This document shows, piece after piece, positions 8,828 through 16,235 of a stretch of 64,000 nucleotides of DNA. The notes under the pieces were generated by a model. It saw only the letters and a program-made list of their open reading frames with translations. It was not told the origin of the DNA and did no database searches. Within the stretch, counting starts at the first letter, position 1; the number at the start of each line of letters is the position of its first letter. Made by a program: the position numbers and the translations under genes. The DNA comes from Chryseobacterium geocarposphaerae (GTDB lineage Bacteria; Bacteroidota; Bacteroidia; Flavobacteriales; Weeksellaceae): NCBI RefSeq assembly GCF_002797535.1, contig NZ_PGFD01000002.1, positions 682,001 through 746,000 on the forward strand, read 5' to 3'.

Positions 8828-9073
8828 ATGAAAAATTTAAAGAAAGTTTCTAGAGCAGATTTATCTAGAATTACAGGAGGATACCGAAATCCTAACAGCC
8901 CAGAATGGCTTCAGTGCTACAGAGTTGGATATTGTTTTAGTACAACAGATAAAGATGACGTTAATGGAATCGGTGTTCCTAATAACTATTATGACTTTAC
9001 TGTTCCAGAAAATGCTACTAACATAAGAGTCTGTGGTTGGAGTGCAATTATACCAGCTCCTGAAGGCTGTTAA
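8828..9073 (+). CDS. Double-glycine precursor peptide 1 (bacteriocin-like)
   Basis: An 81-residue precursor. The leader MKNLKKVSRADLSRITGG ends in Gly17-Gly18, the usual cut site of C39 peptidases. The predicted mature part is 63 residues with four cysteines (30, 36, 69, 81), enough for two disulfides, and ends EGC. It shares the start MKNLKK and the LxxIxGG pattern with two other peptides in the locus. This type of leader is known from Chryseobacterium and is labelled bacteriocin-like. Whether the product is an antimicrobial, a signal or something else is not shown. The C39 exporter gene follows 54 bases later. Confidence 0.85.
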   Translation: MKNLKKVSRADLSRITGGYRNPNSPEWLQCYRVGYCFSTTDKDDVNGIGVPNNYYDFTVPENATNIRVCGWSAIIPAPEGC

Positions 9074-9088
9074 GAAAAAAATTATTTA

Positions 9089-9118
9089 GGGGACTGTTAA
9101 TAACAGTCTCTAATTTTT
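9089..9118 (+). terminator. Hairpin after precursor 1, terminator-like
   Basis: GACTGT (9092-9097) pairs with ACAGTC (9103-9108), extended outward by wobble pairs, and is followed by TAATTTTT. It lies between precursor 1 and the exporter gene. It may end or thin transcription after the precursor, or protect the 3' end of a precursor mRNA, so that more precursor than exporter is made (inference). Confidence 0.5.
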
Positions 9119-9127
9119 AAACGGATA

Positions 9128-11320
9128 ATGAAAAAATTTCCTTTTTACCTTCAGCCAGATTCGAAGGATTGTGGTCCAACCTGTCTTAGGATTATTAGCA
9201 AATATTATGGCAAGAATATTTCTCTGCAACAAATTCGTAATTTATCTGAAACAACAAGAGACGGCAGTAGTTTATTAGGATTAAGTGATGCTGCTGAAGA
9301 CATGGGATTTCGGTCTTTAGGTGTTCAGGTGGATTTTGAAACGCTGGCCGTAGAGGTTCCGTTTCCTTGCATTGTTCATTGGAATAAAAATCATTTTGTT
9401 GTAGTTTATAAAATTGATAAAAACAACCATGTATATATTTCCGATCCAAGCTACGGACTTATTTCTTATACAAAGGAAGAATTTATTACGCGATGGATCG
9501 GAGAAAATGCCAATGAGAAAACAGAAGAAGGGATAGCACTTATTCTTGAAACAACACCGGCATTCTTTCAAACCGAATTTGATGATCAGGAAAGTAAGGC
9601 CAGTTTCTCTTTTCTTTCAAAATATCTTTTAAAATATAAATCGCTTGTTATACAGTTGGCGATGGGATTGTTGGCGGGAAGCTTACTTTCTCTTATTCTC
9701 CCGTTCCTAACTCAAAGTATTGTAGATGTCGGGATTCAGAATCAGGATCTGAGTTTTATCTATATTATACTTTTAGCTCAGATCATGCTTTTTCTGGGAA
9801 GAATGGGAATTGAGGTTATCAGAAGCTGGATTTTGCTCCATCTTTCGACAAGGATAAATATTTCCATTATCTCAGATTTCTTTATCAAATTAATGAAACT
9901 TCCTATCAGTTTCTTTGATACCAGAATGACGGGAGATATTATGCAGAGAATCAATGACCATCACAGGATTGAACAGTTGTTGACCAGTTCTTCGCTAAAC
10001 ACTTTGTTCTCATTGGTCAATCTTATTATTTTCAGTATTGTTCTGCTATTTTATGATTACAGGCTGTTTATTGTATATTTTATTGGAGCTGCATTGTATA
10101 TAGGCTGGATAACATTCTTTCTTAAAAAAAGAAAAGAGCTTGATTATAAAAGGTTTTCTCAGGTTTCTCAGGAACAAAGCAAAGTTATTGAGCTTATTAA
10201 TGGCATGCAGGAAATAAAAATGCACAATGCCGAAAAGCAAAAACGCTGGGATTGGGAGTTTTTACAGGTAAAACTGTTTAAGCTTAGAATAAAATCTTTA
10301 TCATTGGAACAATGGCAGTCAGTAGGAGGAAATTTTATCAACCAGATGAAAGACATTCTTATAAGCTTTTTATCTGCTAAACTTGTACTGACAGGGAACC
10401 TAACTTTAGGGATGATGCTTTCAGTACAGTACATTATTGGGCAGCTTAATAGTCCTTTGATGCAATTAATTGACTTTATCAGGCAAACTCAGGATGCCAA
10501 AATCTCCCTTGAAAGATTAGGAGAGATTCATGATAAAGAGGATGAAGAAAATAAGGACGAACAATATGTGACAGAAATTCCTCAACAGGATATTGAAATT
10601 TCGAATATGTCGTTCAGATATGTTGGTTCAGATCAATATGTTTTTGAAAACTTAAGCTTAAGTATTCCTTATCAAAAAACTACAGCTATTGTTGGAGCCA
10701 GTGGAAGTGGGAAAACCACACTCCTGAAATTATTAATGAAGTTTTATGAACCCAATGAAGGGGAGATAAGAATAGGCAATACCCAAATGGGAAATATTTC
10801 TCCTAGGTTCTGGAGAGATCAGTGTGGTGTGGTAATGCAGGAAGGATATGTATTTAATGATACGATTTCCAATAATATTGCAGTGGGAGAAGACTATGTG
10901 GATAAAGCAAAACTGAGAAGATCTGTAGAAATTGCAAACATTAAAGAATTTATTGAAAGTTTACCTCTCAGTTATAATACTAAAATTGGTAATGAAGGAG
11001 TGGGAATTAGTGGAGGACAAAGGCAGAGATTATTTATTGCCAGAGCGGTGTACAAATCTCCGGAATATATTTTCTTTGATGAAGCTACAAGTGCGTTGGA
11101 TGCAAATAACGAAAAGGTGATTATGGAAAACCTTGAACAGTTTTTCAAAGGGAAGACTGCGGTTGTTATTGCGCACAGATTATCTACTGTGAAGCATGCC
11201 GATAAAATTATTGTATTGGATAAGGGAAAAGTAGTAGAAGAGGGAAGCCATGCAGAATTGGTGGCTTTGAAAGGAGAATATTACAGACTTGTAAAAAATC
11301 AATTGGAATTAGGGAATTAA
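9128..11320 (+). CDS. Peptidase-containing ABC transporter (C39 peptidase, membrane domain, ATPase)
   Basis: A 730-residue exporter. Residues 1-150 form an intact C39 peptidase, with Cys15 in DCGPTC, His89 in NHFVVV and Asp106 in SDPS. Residues 165-460 are the ABC membrane domain. The ATPase has Walker A GASGSGKTT, signature ISGGQRQRL and Walker B YIFFDEATSALD. Such proteins cut the leader after the double glycine and pump the mature peptide across the inner membrane. Its position between two double-glycine precursors and before the HlyD gene makes these its likely substrates and partner. The length is normal for the family and nothing appears broken. Confidence 0.93.
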   Translation: MKKFPFYLQPDSKDCGPTCLRIISKYYGKNISLQQIRNLSETTRDGSSLLGLSDAAEDMGFRSLGVQVDFETLAVEVPFPCIVHWNKNHFVVVYKIDKNNHVYISDPSYGLISYTKEEFITRWIGENANEKTEEGIALILETTPAFFQTEFDDQESKASFSFLSKYLLKYKSLVIQLAMGLLAGSLLSLILPFLTQSIVDVGIQNQDLSFIYIILLAQIMLFLGRMGIEVIRSWILLHLSTRINISIISDFFIKLMKLPISFFDTRMTGDIMQRINDHHRIEQLLTSSSLNTLFSLVNLIIFSIVLLFYDYRLFIVYFIGAALYIGWITFFLKKRKELDYKRFSQVSQEQSKVIELINGMQEIKMHNAEKQKRWDWEFLQVKLFKLRIKSLSLEQWQSVGGNFINQMKDILISFLSAKLVLTGNLTLGMMLSVQYIIGQLNSPLMQLIDFIRQTQDAKISLERLGEIHDKEDEENKDEQYVTEIPQQDIEISNMSFRYVGSDQYVFENLSLSIPYQKTTAIVGASGSGKTTLLKLLMKFYEPNEGEIRIGNTQMGNISPRFWRDQCGVVMQEGYVFNDTISNNIAVGEDYVDKAKLRRSVEIANIKEFIESLPLSYNTKIGNEGVGISGGQRQRLFIARAVYKSPEYIFFDEATSALDANNEKVIMENLEQFFKGKTAVVIAHRLSTVKHADKIIVLDKGKVVEEGSHAELVALKGEYYRLVKNQLELGN

Positions 11321-11377
11321 ATTTGAAAATAAATCAAACAGTGAAGAAATATTTTTATATTTAAACATAAAATAAAA

Positions 11378-11407
11378 GCGGAATCCGAAAAGCTAACAGA
11401 GTAGGAA
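11378..11407 (+). promoter_or_regulatory. Conserved 30-nt element upstream of precursor peptide 2
   Basis: This is the second copy of the element at 8779-8808. It differs only in a three-base block in the middle (AAC instead of TGT). It ends 21 bases before the precursor 2 ATG, against 19 for precursor 1. Surrounding bases are much less alike, so selection on this 30-base core is plausible. It lies in the 108-base gap between the exporter and precursor 2. Confidence 0.6.
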
Positions 11408-11428
11408 TCAAATTAAACTAAAATTATT

Positions 11429-11641
11429 ATGAAAAATTTAAAAAAAATCGCAAGAAAAGATCTTAAATCAATCAAGGGAGGAGGAATTGGAGATGATTGT
11501 TTTGCACAAATTATTCCTGGAGATCAAATACCTGAAAATGATGGATATGCTTGTCCATGCAATTTAATATGGTGCCCGAAGGGGGGATCTTGTATTTGGG
11601 AAAATATGTACGATGAGCAAAGATGTGTAGGAACACTCTAA
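11429..11641 (+). CDS. Double-glycine precursor peptide 2 (bacteriocin-like)
   Basis: A 70-residue precursor. The leader is MKNLKKIARKDLKSIKGG, with Gly17-Gly18 aligned to precursor 1 and a third Gly after it. The predicted mature part is about 52 residues with six cysteines (24, 42, 44, 49, 55, 66), an even number that could give three disulfides. The cores of precursors 1 and 2 are not alike; only the leaders are. It lies between the exporter and the HlyD adaptor in the same direction and is followed by a perfect 11-bp hairpin. Biological activity is unknown. Confidence 0.85.
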   Translation: MKNLKKIARKDLKSIKGGGIGDDCFAQIIPGDQIPENDGYACPCNLIWCPKGGSCIWENMYDEQRCVGTL

Positions 11642-11678
11642 ATCTCTATAAAAGAAAGATTTATTTAAATTAAATAGT

Positions 11679-11706
11679 GTTAAATCCCCGTATATGGGGA
11701 TTTAAC
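11679..11706 (+). other. Perfect 11-bp hairpin between precursor 2 and the HlyD gene
   Basis: GTTAAATCCCC (11679-11689) pairs with GGGGATTTAAC (11696-11706) around a six-base loop. There is no T run after it, so it is not a standard terminator. It ends two bases before the first possible HlyD start, so it could limit translation of HlyD or protect the 3' end of a processed precursor mRNA. Confidence 0.6.
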
Positions 11707-11708
11707 TT

Positions 11709-13019
11709 ATGATAAAGATGCCAGAAAAAGACGTTTTAGACAATATAGAACTACGCTCGGAGAGCGTTCAGGATATTCTTACGCAGCCTCCTCATTGGAT
11801 GGTTCGTTGGGGAAACACAATTTTTCTCATCATATTAATAATGATATTGATGATGAGTTATATCATCAAATATCCTGAATTCGTTCCGGCCCCTATTGTA
11901 GTGACTTCTCAAAACCCTCCGGAGAAAATTGAAGCGAGAAGCAGTTCAAAAATTGAAAAAATATTTATCAGAGATCATCAGAAAGTTAAAACCGGTGATA
12001 TTCTTATGGTTTTACAATCAGCGGCAAATTATGAGGATATCCTAAAGCTTAAAAAGATCGTGGATACCATTGCTTCAAATCATTTATCATCTTTTCCGGT
12101 GCATGAAAGTTCTTATTTCAAATTGGGAGAACTTCAGGGTGAGTATAATAATTTTGCAAAAGCACTTCAGGATGAAAATTTATTTACCAGACTTCAGCCT
12201 TATGCTCCTGAAAATTTAGCGGCTAATCAAAGTATTGTAGAATCTAGAAGCAGGATCTCTACTTTAAAACAACAAAAAAACCTTGAGACCTTAAAATATA
12301 CCCTTACAAAGAAAAATTATCAACGGTCTCAAAAGCTTTTCAATCAGGGGGTTATTGCGGCGGTAGAATTGGAAAATGAAAAAATAAAATATCTTCAGGC
12401 CCAGCAGAATTTAGAGAATATCAATATTTCCATATCCCAAATGGAGGAAAGTATTTCTAATCTAAACAAGACAAAAAGCGGTACAGCTATTAATACCGAA
12501 AAAGATAAAATAAACTATTCTTCTCAGACCTTGCAATTATTTGAGCAACTTAGAAAATCATTAAAGCAGTGGGAGCAAACCTATCTTATTACTTCTTCAA
12601 CTAATGGTGTTGCCAGCTTTCAACAGTTTTTTGGTGTTAATCAGTTTGTAAAAACCGGAGATCCTATTGTTTCTATTTTACCTGATAAAAAGGAAGCTTT
12701 GGTAGGGAGAATGTCTGTACCTACAGTGAATTCAGGAAAAATTACCGCAGGAGAAAAGGTATTAATAAAGCTTGATAATTATCCTTATCAGGAGTTTGGT
12801 ATTATTGAAGGTAAAGTTCAAAATATTTCTCTTATTCCGGATGCAGAAGGGAATTATTATGTAGATGTTATTCTCTCTAAAGGACTGAAAACATCTTACA
12901 ATAAGACTTTAAAATTTGATAAAGAACTAAGAGGAAATGCTGAAATCGTAACGAAAGATTTAAGACTTATTGAAAGGATATTCTATCAGATAAGAAAATT
13001 ATTAGGCTATCAAAGTTAA
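11709..13019 (+). CDS. HlyD-family periplasmic adaptor for peptide export
   Basis: A 436-residue membrane fusion protein. A single membrane helix (about residues 30-52, TIFLIILIMILMMSYII) is followed by a lipoyl/barrel segment (IEARSSSKIEKIFIRDHQKVKTGDILMVL). A coiled coil runs from about 150 to 270, and the closing beta-barrel half follows (FVKTGDPIVSILP). HlyD proteins link inner-membrane ABC exporters to an outer-membrane channel; none is encoded nearby, so a TolC-like protein from elsewhere is probably used. The start may be the ATG at 11709 or the one at 11718 (MPEKDVLDN), which leaves more room after the hairpin. Confidence 0.88.
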   Translation: MIKMPEKDVLDNIELRSESVQDILTQPPHWMVRWGNTIFLIILIMILMMSYIIKYPEFVPAPIVVTSQNPPEKIEARSSSKIEKIFIRDHQKVKTGDILMVLQSAANYEDILKLKKIVDTIASNHLSSFPVHESSYFKLGELQGEYNNFAKALQDENLFTRLQPYAPENLAANQSIVESRSRISTLKQQKNLETLKYTLTKKNYQRSQKLFNQGVIAAVELENEKIKYLQAQQNLENINISISQMEESISNLNKTKSGTAINTEKDKINYSSQTLQLFEQLRKSLKQWEQTYLITSSTNGVASFQQFFGVNQFVKTGDPIVSILPDKKEALVGRMSVPTVNSGKITAGEKVLIKLDNYPYQEFGIIEGKVQNISLIPDAEGNYYVDVILSKGLKTSYNKTLKFDKELRGNAEIVTKDLRLIERIFYQIRKLLGYQS

Positions 13020-13053
13020 AACAGATCTGCTAGTCCTTACAATTCAAACATTA

Positions 13054-13088
13054 AAGAAAAACCGCTCCAAAGGAACGGTTTCTTTTTA
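13054..13088. terminator. Terminator between the HlyD gene and convergent precursor 3
   Basis: AAACCG (13059-13064) pairs with CGGTTT (13076-13081), with TCC/GGA inside and a three-base loop. A-rich sequence precedes it and CTTTTTATT follows, so it can work for both the plus-strand locus and minus-strand precursor 3. Confidence 0.75.
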
Positions 13089-13108
13089 TTAAGCGTATTG
13101 AATTTCAA

Positions 13109-13276
13109 TTAGATTGAATTATCTGGACATTTGAAGTCGTCGCTACATGCAGCGCAAACAATTGTCCCATCCGGACATGAATACATGCAAAATTCAGGTT
13201 CTGTAGGTGTTTTGATTCCTCCTGCTCCAGTAATAGCTTTTAGCTGGCTTTTGTTTAATTTCTTTAAATTTTTCAT
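13109..13276 (-). CDS. Double-glycine precursor peptide 3 (55 aa, opposite strand)
   Basis: A 55-residue ORF read directly from the minus strand. It begins MKNLKKLNKSQLKAITGAGG, the same leader type as precursors 1 and 2. The position of the double glycine in the others is Gly17-Ala18 here, with another Gly19-Gly20, so cleavage could follow either pair. The mature part is about 35-37 residues with five cysteines (30, 34, 41, 44, 50), an odd number. It has its own promoter-like sequence upstream and lacks the 30-nt element on its own strand. It converges on the HlyD gene and is probably processed by the same exporter (inference). Confidence 0.8.
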   Translation of the reverse strand: MKNLKKLNKSQLKAITGAGGIKTPTEPEFCMYSCPDGTIVCAACSDDFKCPDNSI

Positions 13277-13306
13277 ATTGTTTTAGTTAAAAATTTGACA
13301 CTAACG

Positions 13307-13336
13307 TAAAGGTAATCAAAAAACTAATAACTCAAA
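13307..13336 (-). promoter_or_regulatory. Promoter candidate for precursor 3
   Basis: On the minus strand TTTG (13333-13336), 18 bases, then TACCTTTA (13307-13314). A second TTTG at 13337-13340 gives a spacing of 22. The -7 box ends 30 bases before the ATG at 13276. It is of the housekeeping type, unlike the elements before precursors 1 and 2. Confidence 0.45.
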
Positions 13337-13470
13337 CAAATGTGGGATATTTTGTAATTAAATTTTGTTCAATAATTAAAATTAATGTATCCAAAAGCTT
13401 GTAAAAAAAATTGGTAAGAGTTGGAAAATACAAAAATATTTTAGAAGAAAAACTTTAATTTAAATAAAAA

Positions 13471-13493
13471 AAAAACGGGTAAAATACCCGTTT
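13471..13493 (-). terminator. Terminator of the 2OG-Fe(II) oxygenase gene
   Basis: AAACGGGTA and TACCCGTTT form a hairpin just after the minus-strand stop at 13503. A long A run on the plus strand (13462-13475) gives the T run on the transcribed side. Confidence 0.8.
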
Positions 13494-13502
13494 CATTATT
13501 TG

Positions 13503-14453
13503 TTATTTTTTGATCAATCCTAATTCAATTAATCTTTCATGTAAAAATTCTCCTGCAGTAGTGTCTTCGTACAATTTAGGATTGTTTTCGTTTACACAAT
13601 TTTCAAGAGCATTTAACGACATTCCGCTTACTGGATGCATAAAGAAAGGAATTGAATATCTTGAAGTTCCCCATAATTCTCTTGGCGGGTTTACCACTCT
13701 GTGAATGGTTGACTTCAGTTTATTGTTGGTATGTCTGGAAAGCATATCTCCAACATTGATCATCAATTCATTTGGTTCTGCAATTGCATCAATCCATTCT
13801 CCCTTATGATTTTGAACCTGAAGGCCTTTTCCCTGGGCTCCCATTAAAAGAGTGATTAAGTTGATGTCTCCATGCGCAGCTGCTCTTACAGCGTCATCCG
13901 GCTCTTCTGTGATTGGAGGATAATGAATAGGTCTTAAAATTGAGTTTCCTTCTGCAATTTTGTCGTCAAAATAAAACTCATCCAGTCCAAGATGTAATGC
14001 CAAAGCTCTCAAAACATACTGTCCAGTTTTCTCAAGCATTTGATAAGCTTCCTTACCTACTTCGTTGAATTTTGGCAGTTCATCAACGATTACATTATCA
14101 GGATACTCACTTTTGTATTTTGAATCATCAGACAGATACTGTCCGAAATGCCAAAATTCTTTTAAGTCCCCTTTTTTGAAACCCTTTGCGGTTTCTTTTC
14201 CGAATCCTACATACCCTCTTTGTCCACCAATTCCCGGAATTTCATACTTCTGTTTCGTTTCCGTTGGAAGTTCAAAAAAGTTTTTAACTTCTCCATACAA
14301 TTCACTTACCAGCTTATCATCTAAGAAGTGCCCTTTTAAGGCAACAAATCCGATTTCTTCATAAGCTTTTCCGATTTCATTTACAAATTTCTGTTTGCGT
14401 TCCGGTTCACCCGAAAGGAAATCACGCAGGTCTACACTAGGTATTTTATCCAT
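13503..14453 (-). CDS. Isopenicillin N synthase-like 2-oxoglutarate/Fe(II) oxygenase
   Basis: A 316-residue non-heme iron oxygenase. The N-terminal DIOX_N part contains PSVDLRDFL and IGFVALKGH. The iron-binding set is His-x-Asp in AAHGDINLITLL and a distal His in STIHRVVNP. An Arg-Ser-like site for the 2-oxoglutarate carboxylate is probable in TSRYSIPFFM. Bacteroidetes commonly carry one such protein, named isopenicillin N synthase family, but the substrate is not known and beta-lactam synthesis should not be assumed. It is monocistronic, with its own terminator. A link to the peptide locus next door is possible only by position. Confidence 0.85.
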   Translation of the reverse strand: MDKIPSVDLRDFLSGEPERKQKFVNEIGKAYEEIGFVALKGHFLDDKLVSELYGEVKNFFELPTETKQKYEIPGIGGQRGYVGFGKETAKGFKKGDLKEFWHFGQYLSDDSKYKSEYPDNVIVDELPKFNEVGKEAYQMLEKTGQYVLRALALHLGLDEFYFDDKIAEGNSILRPIHYPPITEEPDDAVRAAAHGDINLITLLMGAQGKGLQVQNHKGEWIDAIAEPNELMINVGDMLSRHTNNKLKSTIHRVVNPPRELWGTSRYSIPFFMHPVSGMSLNALENCVNENNPKLYEDTTAGEFLHERLIELGLIKK

Positions 14454-14573
14454 TTTTAGAAATTTACGAAGTGCTAATTTACAGATTTTTTATATACCAT
14501 TATGTTTTCATTTATGTTAATGAAATAGTGGGAAGTTCGATGTTATGCAAGTAAAAAATAAACTCCTTTATTC

Positions 14574-15965
14574 TTATTTTTTAACAAATTTCGAGTTATA
14601 GAACGTTTTATCTTTCTTTTCAAGTTTTATCATATAAGTGCCCTTTGTGAGATGTGAAACATTCACAGAGCTTCCGGATACATTTTCTGATAATACTTTT
14701 CTCGCACTCATATCGTAAATGGTAACTTTTTCAATAGGAATGTTTTGTGCCCATGAAATTTTATCTACAGTAGGATTCGGGTATAATACAAGATTGGATA
14801 ATTCTTTATCATTTTCAGAAGTAGATAGTGACTCACATTGAAAAATGAGTGTAGGAGTAGTGTAAGTAGTATATACGCCATTGTTAAAAACACCTCCCCA
14901 AGCCCAAACGGTATTGTCTGCTCTTAAGGCGTAATTAGCACAGCCTCCAGCAGCCACTTTTACCCAGTTAGATTCTGTGCCGACCTGTACAGGAGAAAGC
15001 GAATTAGGCGGTACAACTATTGCTCCAGATGTATCCCAGCAGCCTCTTCCCCATCCCCAGAGAGTTCCATTACTTTTTATTCCTATTGTATAAGATGTGC
15101 CCGCTGCTACGTCTTTCCATGTATCGTTTCCAATTTGCACTGGGGTTTGTACGAGTTGGCTAGTTCCGTTTCCCACAGCACCATCAATATTGTCACCCCA
15201 TCCCCACAAGGTATTGTTTGTTTTTATCGCAAGTGTAAAATCATTCACAGATGAAGAAACCTTTTTCCAATCTGCCGTTGTTCCTATTTGGGTTAAATTA
15301 ACTACGCAGGTTCCATCGGCCAAAAGCGGAGCTCCAACGGAGAATTTGTCATTTCTGCCTTTTCCCCAAAGAGTTCCATTGCTTTTGATGGCAAAAGTTC
15401 TGGCGCCTCCGGAAGCGATGTCAATCCAATCGTTATCAGGACTAAGCTGTACGGGTTGTGTATAAAAATTATTAGGATATGGAGCTGCTTCAGCACTTGT
15501 AAGTTCACATGCAGAATTATTTCCCCATCCCCAAAGAGTTCCGTTGTTTTTCAGTGCAATAGTATGGGCGTTTCCGGCTTGTGCTTTCACCCAATCTGTA
15601 TTAGAGCCTACTTGTACTGGGGTTAGTTTGTTTATGATTGTACCGTCTCCTAGGGCTCCTCTGTCGTTTCTGCCCCAGGTATATATTTTCCCATCATCAC
15701 TTACTGCAGCCGCATGATTGATGGAGGGATATATATTAACGAATTTTGGTGTTGTCGGGCGAAGCCACGGGGTATTTTGAGTTTGAGTTGTTCCATTTCC
15801 TACCTGTCCATAAGGATTTTGCCCCCAAGTATAGATTTTTCCATCATTAGTAAATATAGATAATGTGTAATATTTAAAAGATATATCAGTTACACAAAGG
15901 TTGCTTTGTGAGTGCAGAAATTGAAATGATCCCAACATTGCCAGGAGATAGTAAACTTTTTTCAT
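14574..15965 (-). CDS. Secreted RCC1-repeat protein with type IX sorting domain
   Basis: A 463-residue protein. The signal peptide (MKKVYYLLAMLGSFQFLHSQ) is followed by about six RCC1-type repeats. Each has a core such as WGWGNN, WGKGRN or WGWGDN and a spacing of about 50 residues, which should form a seven-bladed propeller. Residues from about 385 on (LVLYPNPTVDKISW through GTYMIKLEKKDKTF and SKFVKK) are the type A C-terminal sorting domain recognised by the type IX secretion system. It should therefore be released or held on the cell surface. RCC1 propellers bind proteins or glycans; the ligand is unknown. Confidence 0.88.
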   Translation of the reverse strand: MKKVYYLLAMLGSFQFLHSQSNLCVTDISFKYYTLSIFTNDGKIYTWGQNPYGQVGNGTTQTQNTPWLRPTTPKFVNIYPSINHAAAVSDDGKIYTWGRNDRGALGDGTIINKLTPVQVGSNTDWVKAQAGNAHTIALKNNGTLWGWGNNSACELTSAEAAPYPNNFYTQPVQLSPDNDWIDIASGGARTFAIKSNGTLWGKGRNDKFSVGAPLLADGTCVVNLTQIGTTADWKKVSSSVNDFTLAIKTNNTLWGWGDNIDGAVGNGTSQLVQTPVQIGNDTWKDVAAGTSYTIGIKSNGTLWGWGRGCWDTSGAIVVPPNSLSPVQVGTESNWVKVAAGGCANYALRADNTVWAWGGVFNNGVYTTYTTPTLIFQCESLSTSENDKELSNLVLYPNPTVDKISWAQNIPIEKVTIYDMSARKVLSENVSGSSVNVSHLTKGTYMIKLEKKDKTFYNSKFVKK

Positions 15966-16223
15966 AGTCTAGTTTTTGATTTGCTTGTAAATAATGAATT
16001 TAAAGTAATAAAAATCCCACCATCGTGATATTTTTTTATGTAAATATATGAAATTTGGTATTTTTCTTATCAATATTTGTGAAATTTAAGGTGTTGGGTT
16101 CGGATGGAATAATCGGGTATCGAAAACGCTTTGTTTTTTTAGCCAATACTGAGCATTAATACATTTAATTGTATGAAAACCAAAACACCTCCTAAATCAT
16201 TTTACAGTTAAGTAATTATGAAT

Positions 16224-16231
16224 TAAATTTG
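16224..16231 (+). promoter_or_regulatory. Possible -7 box immediately before menD
   Basis: TAAATTTG fits TAnnTTTG and ends only four bases before the ATG at 16236, so a transcript from here would have almost no 5' leader. A weak TTTA lies about 21 bases upstream. The gap 15966-16235 otherwise shows nothing I can assign. Confidence 0.3.
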
Positions 16232-16235
16232 TCGT

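Noticed and set aside
13388..13432. ATCCAAAAGCTTGT ... AAGAGTTGGAA on the plus strand, a loose likeness of the 30-nt element
   Set aside because: It has lost the GCGGAATCCG core and the spacing, and it points away from precursor 3. Probably chance or a remnant, so not listed as a third copy.
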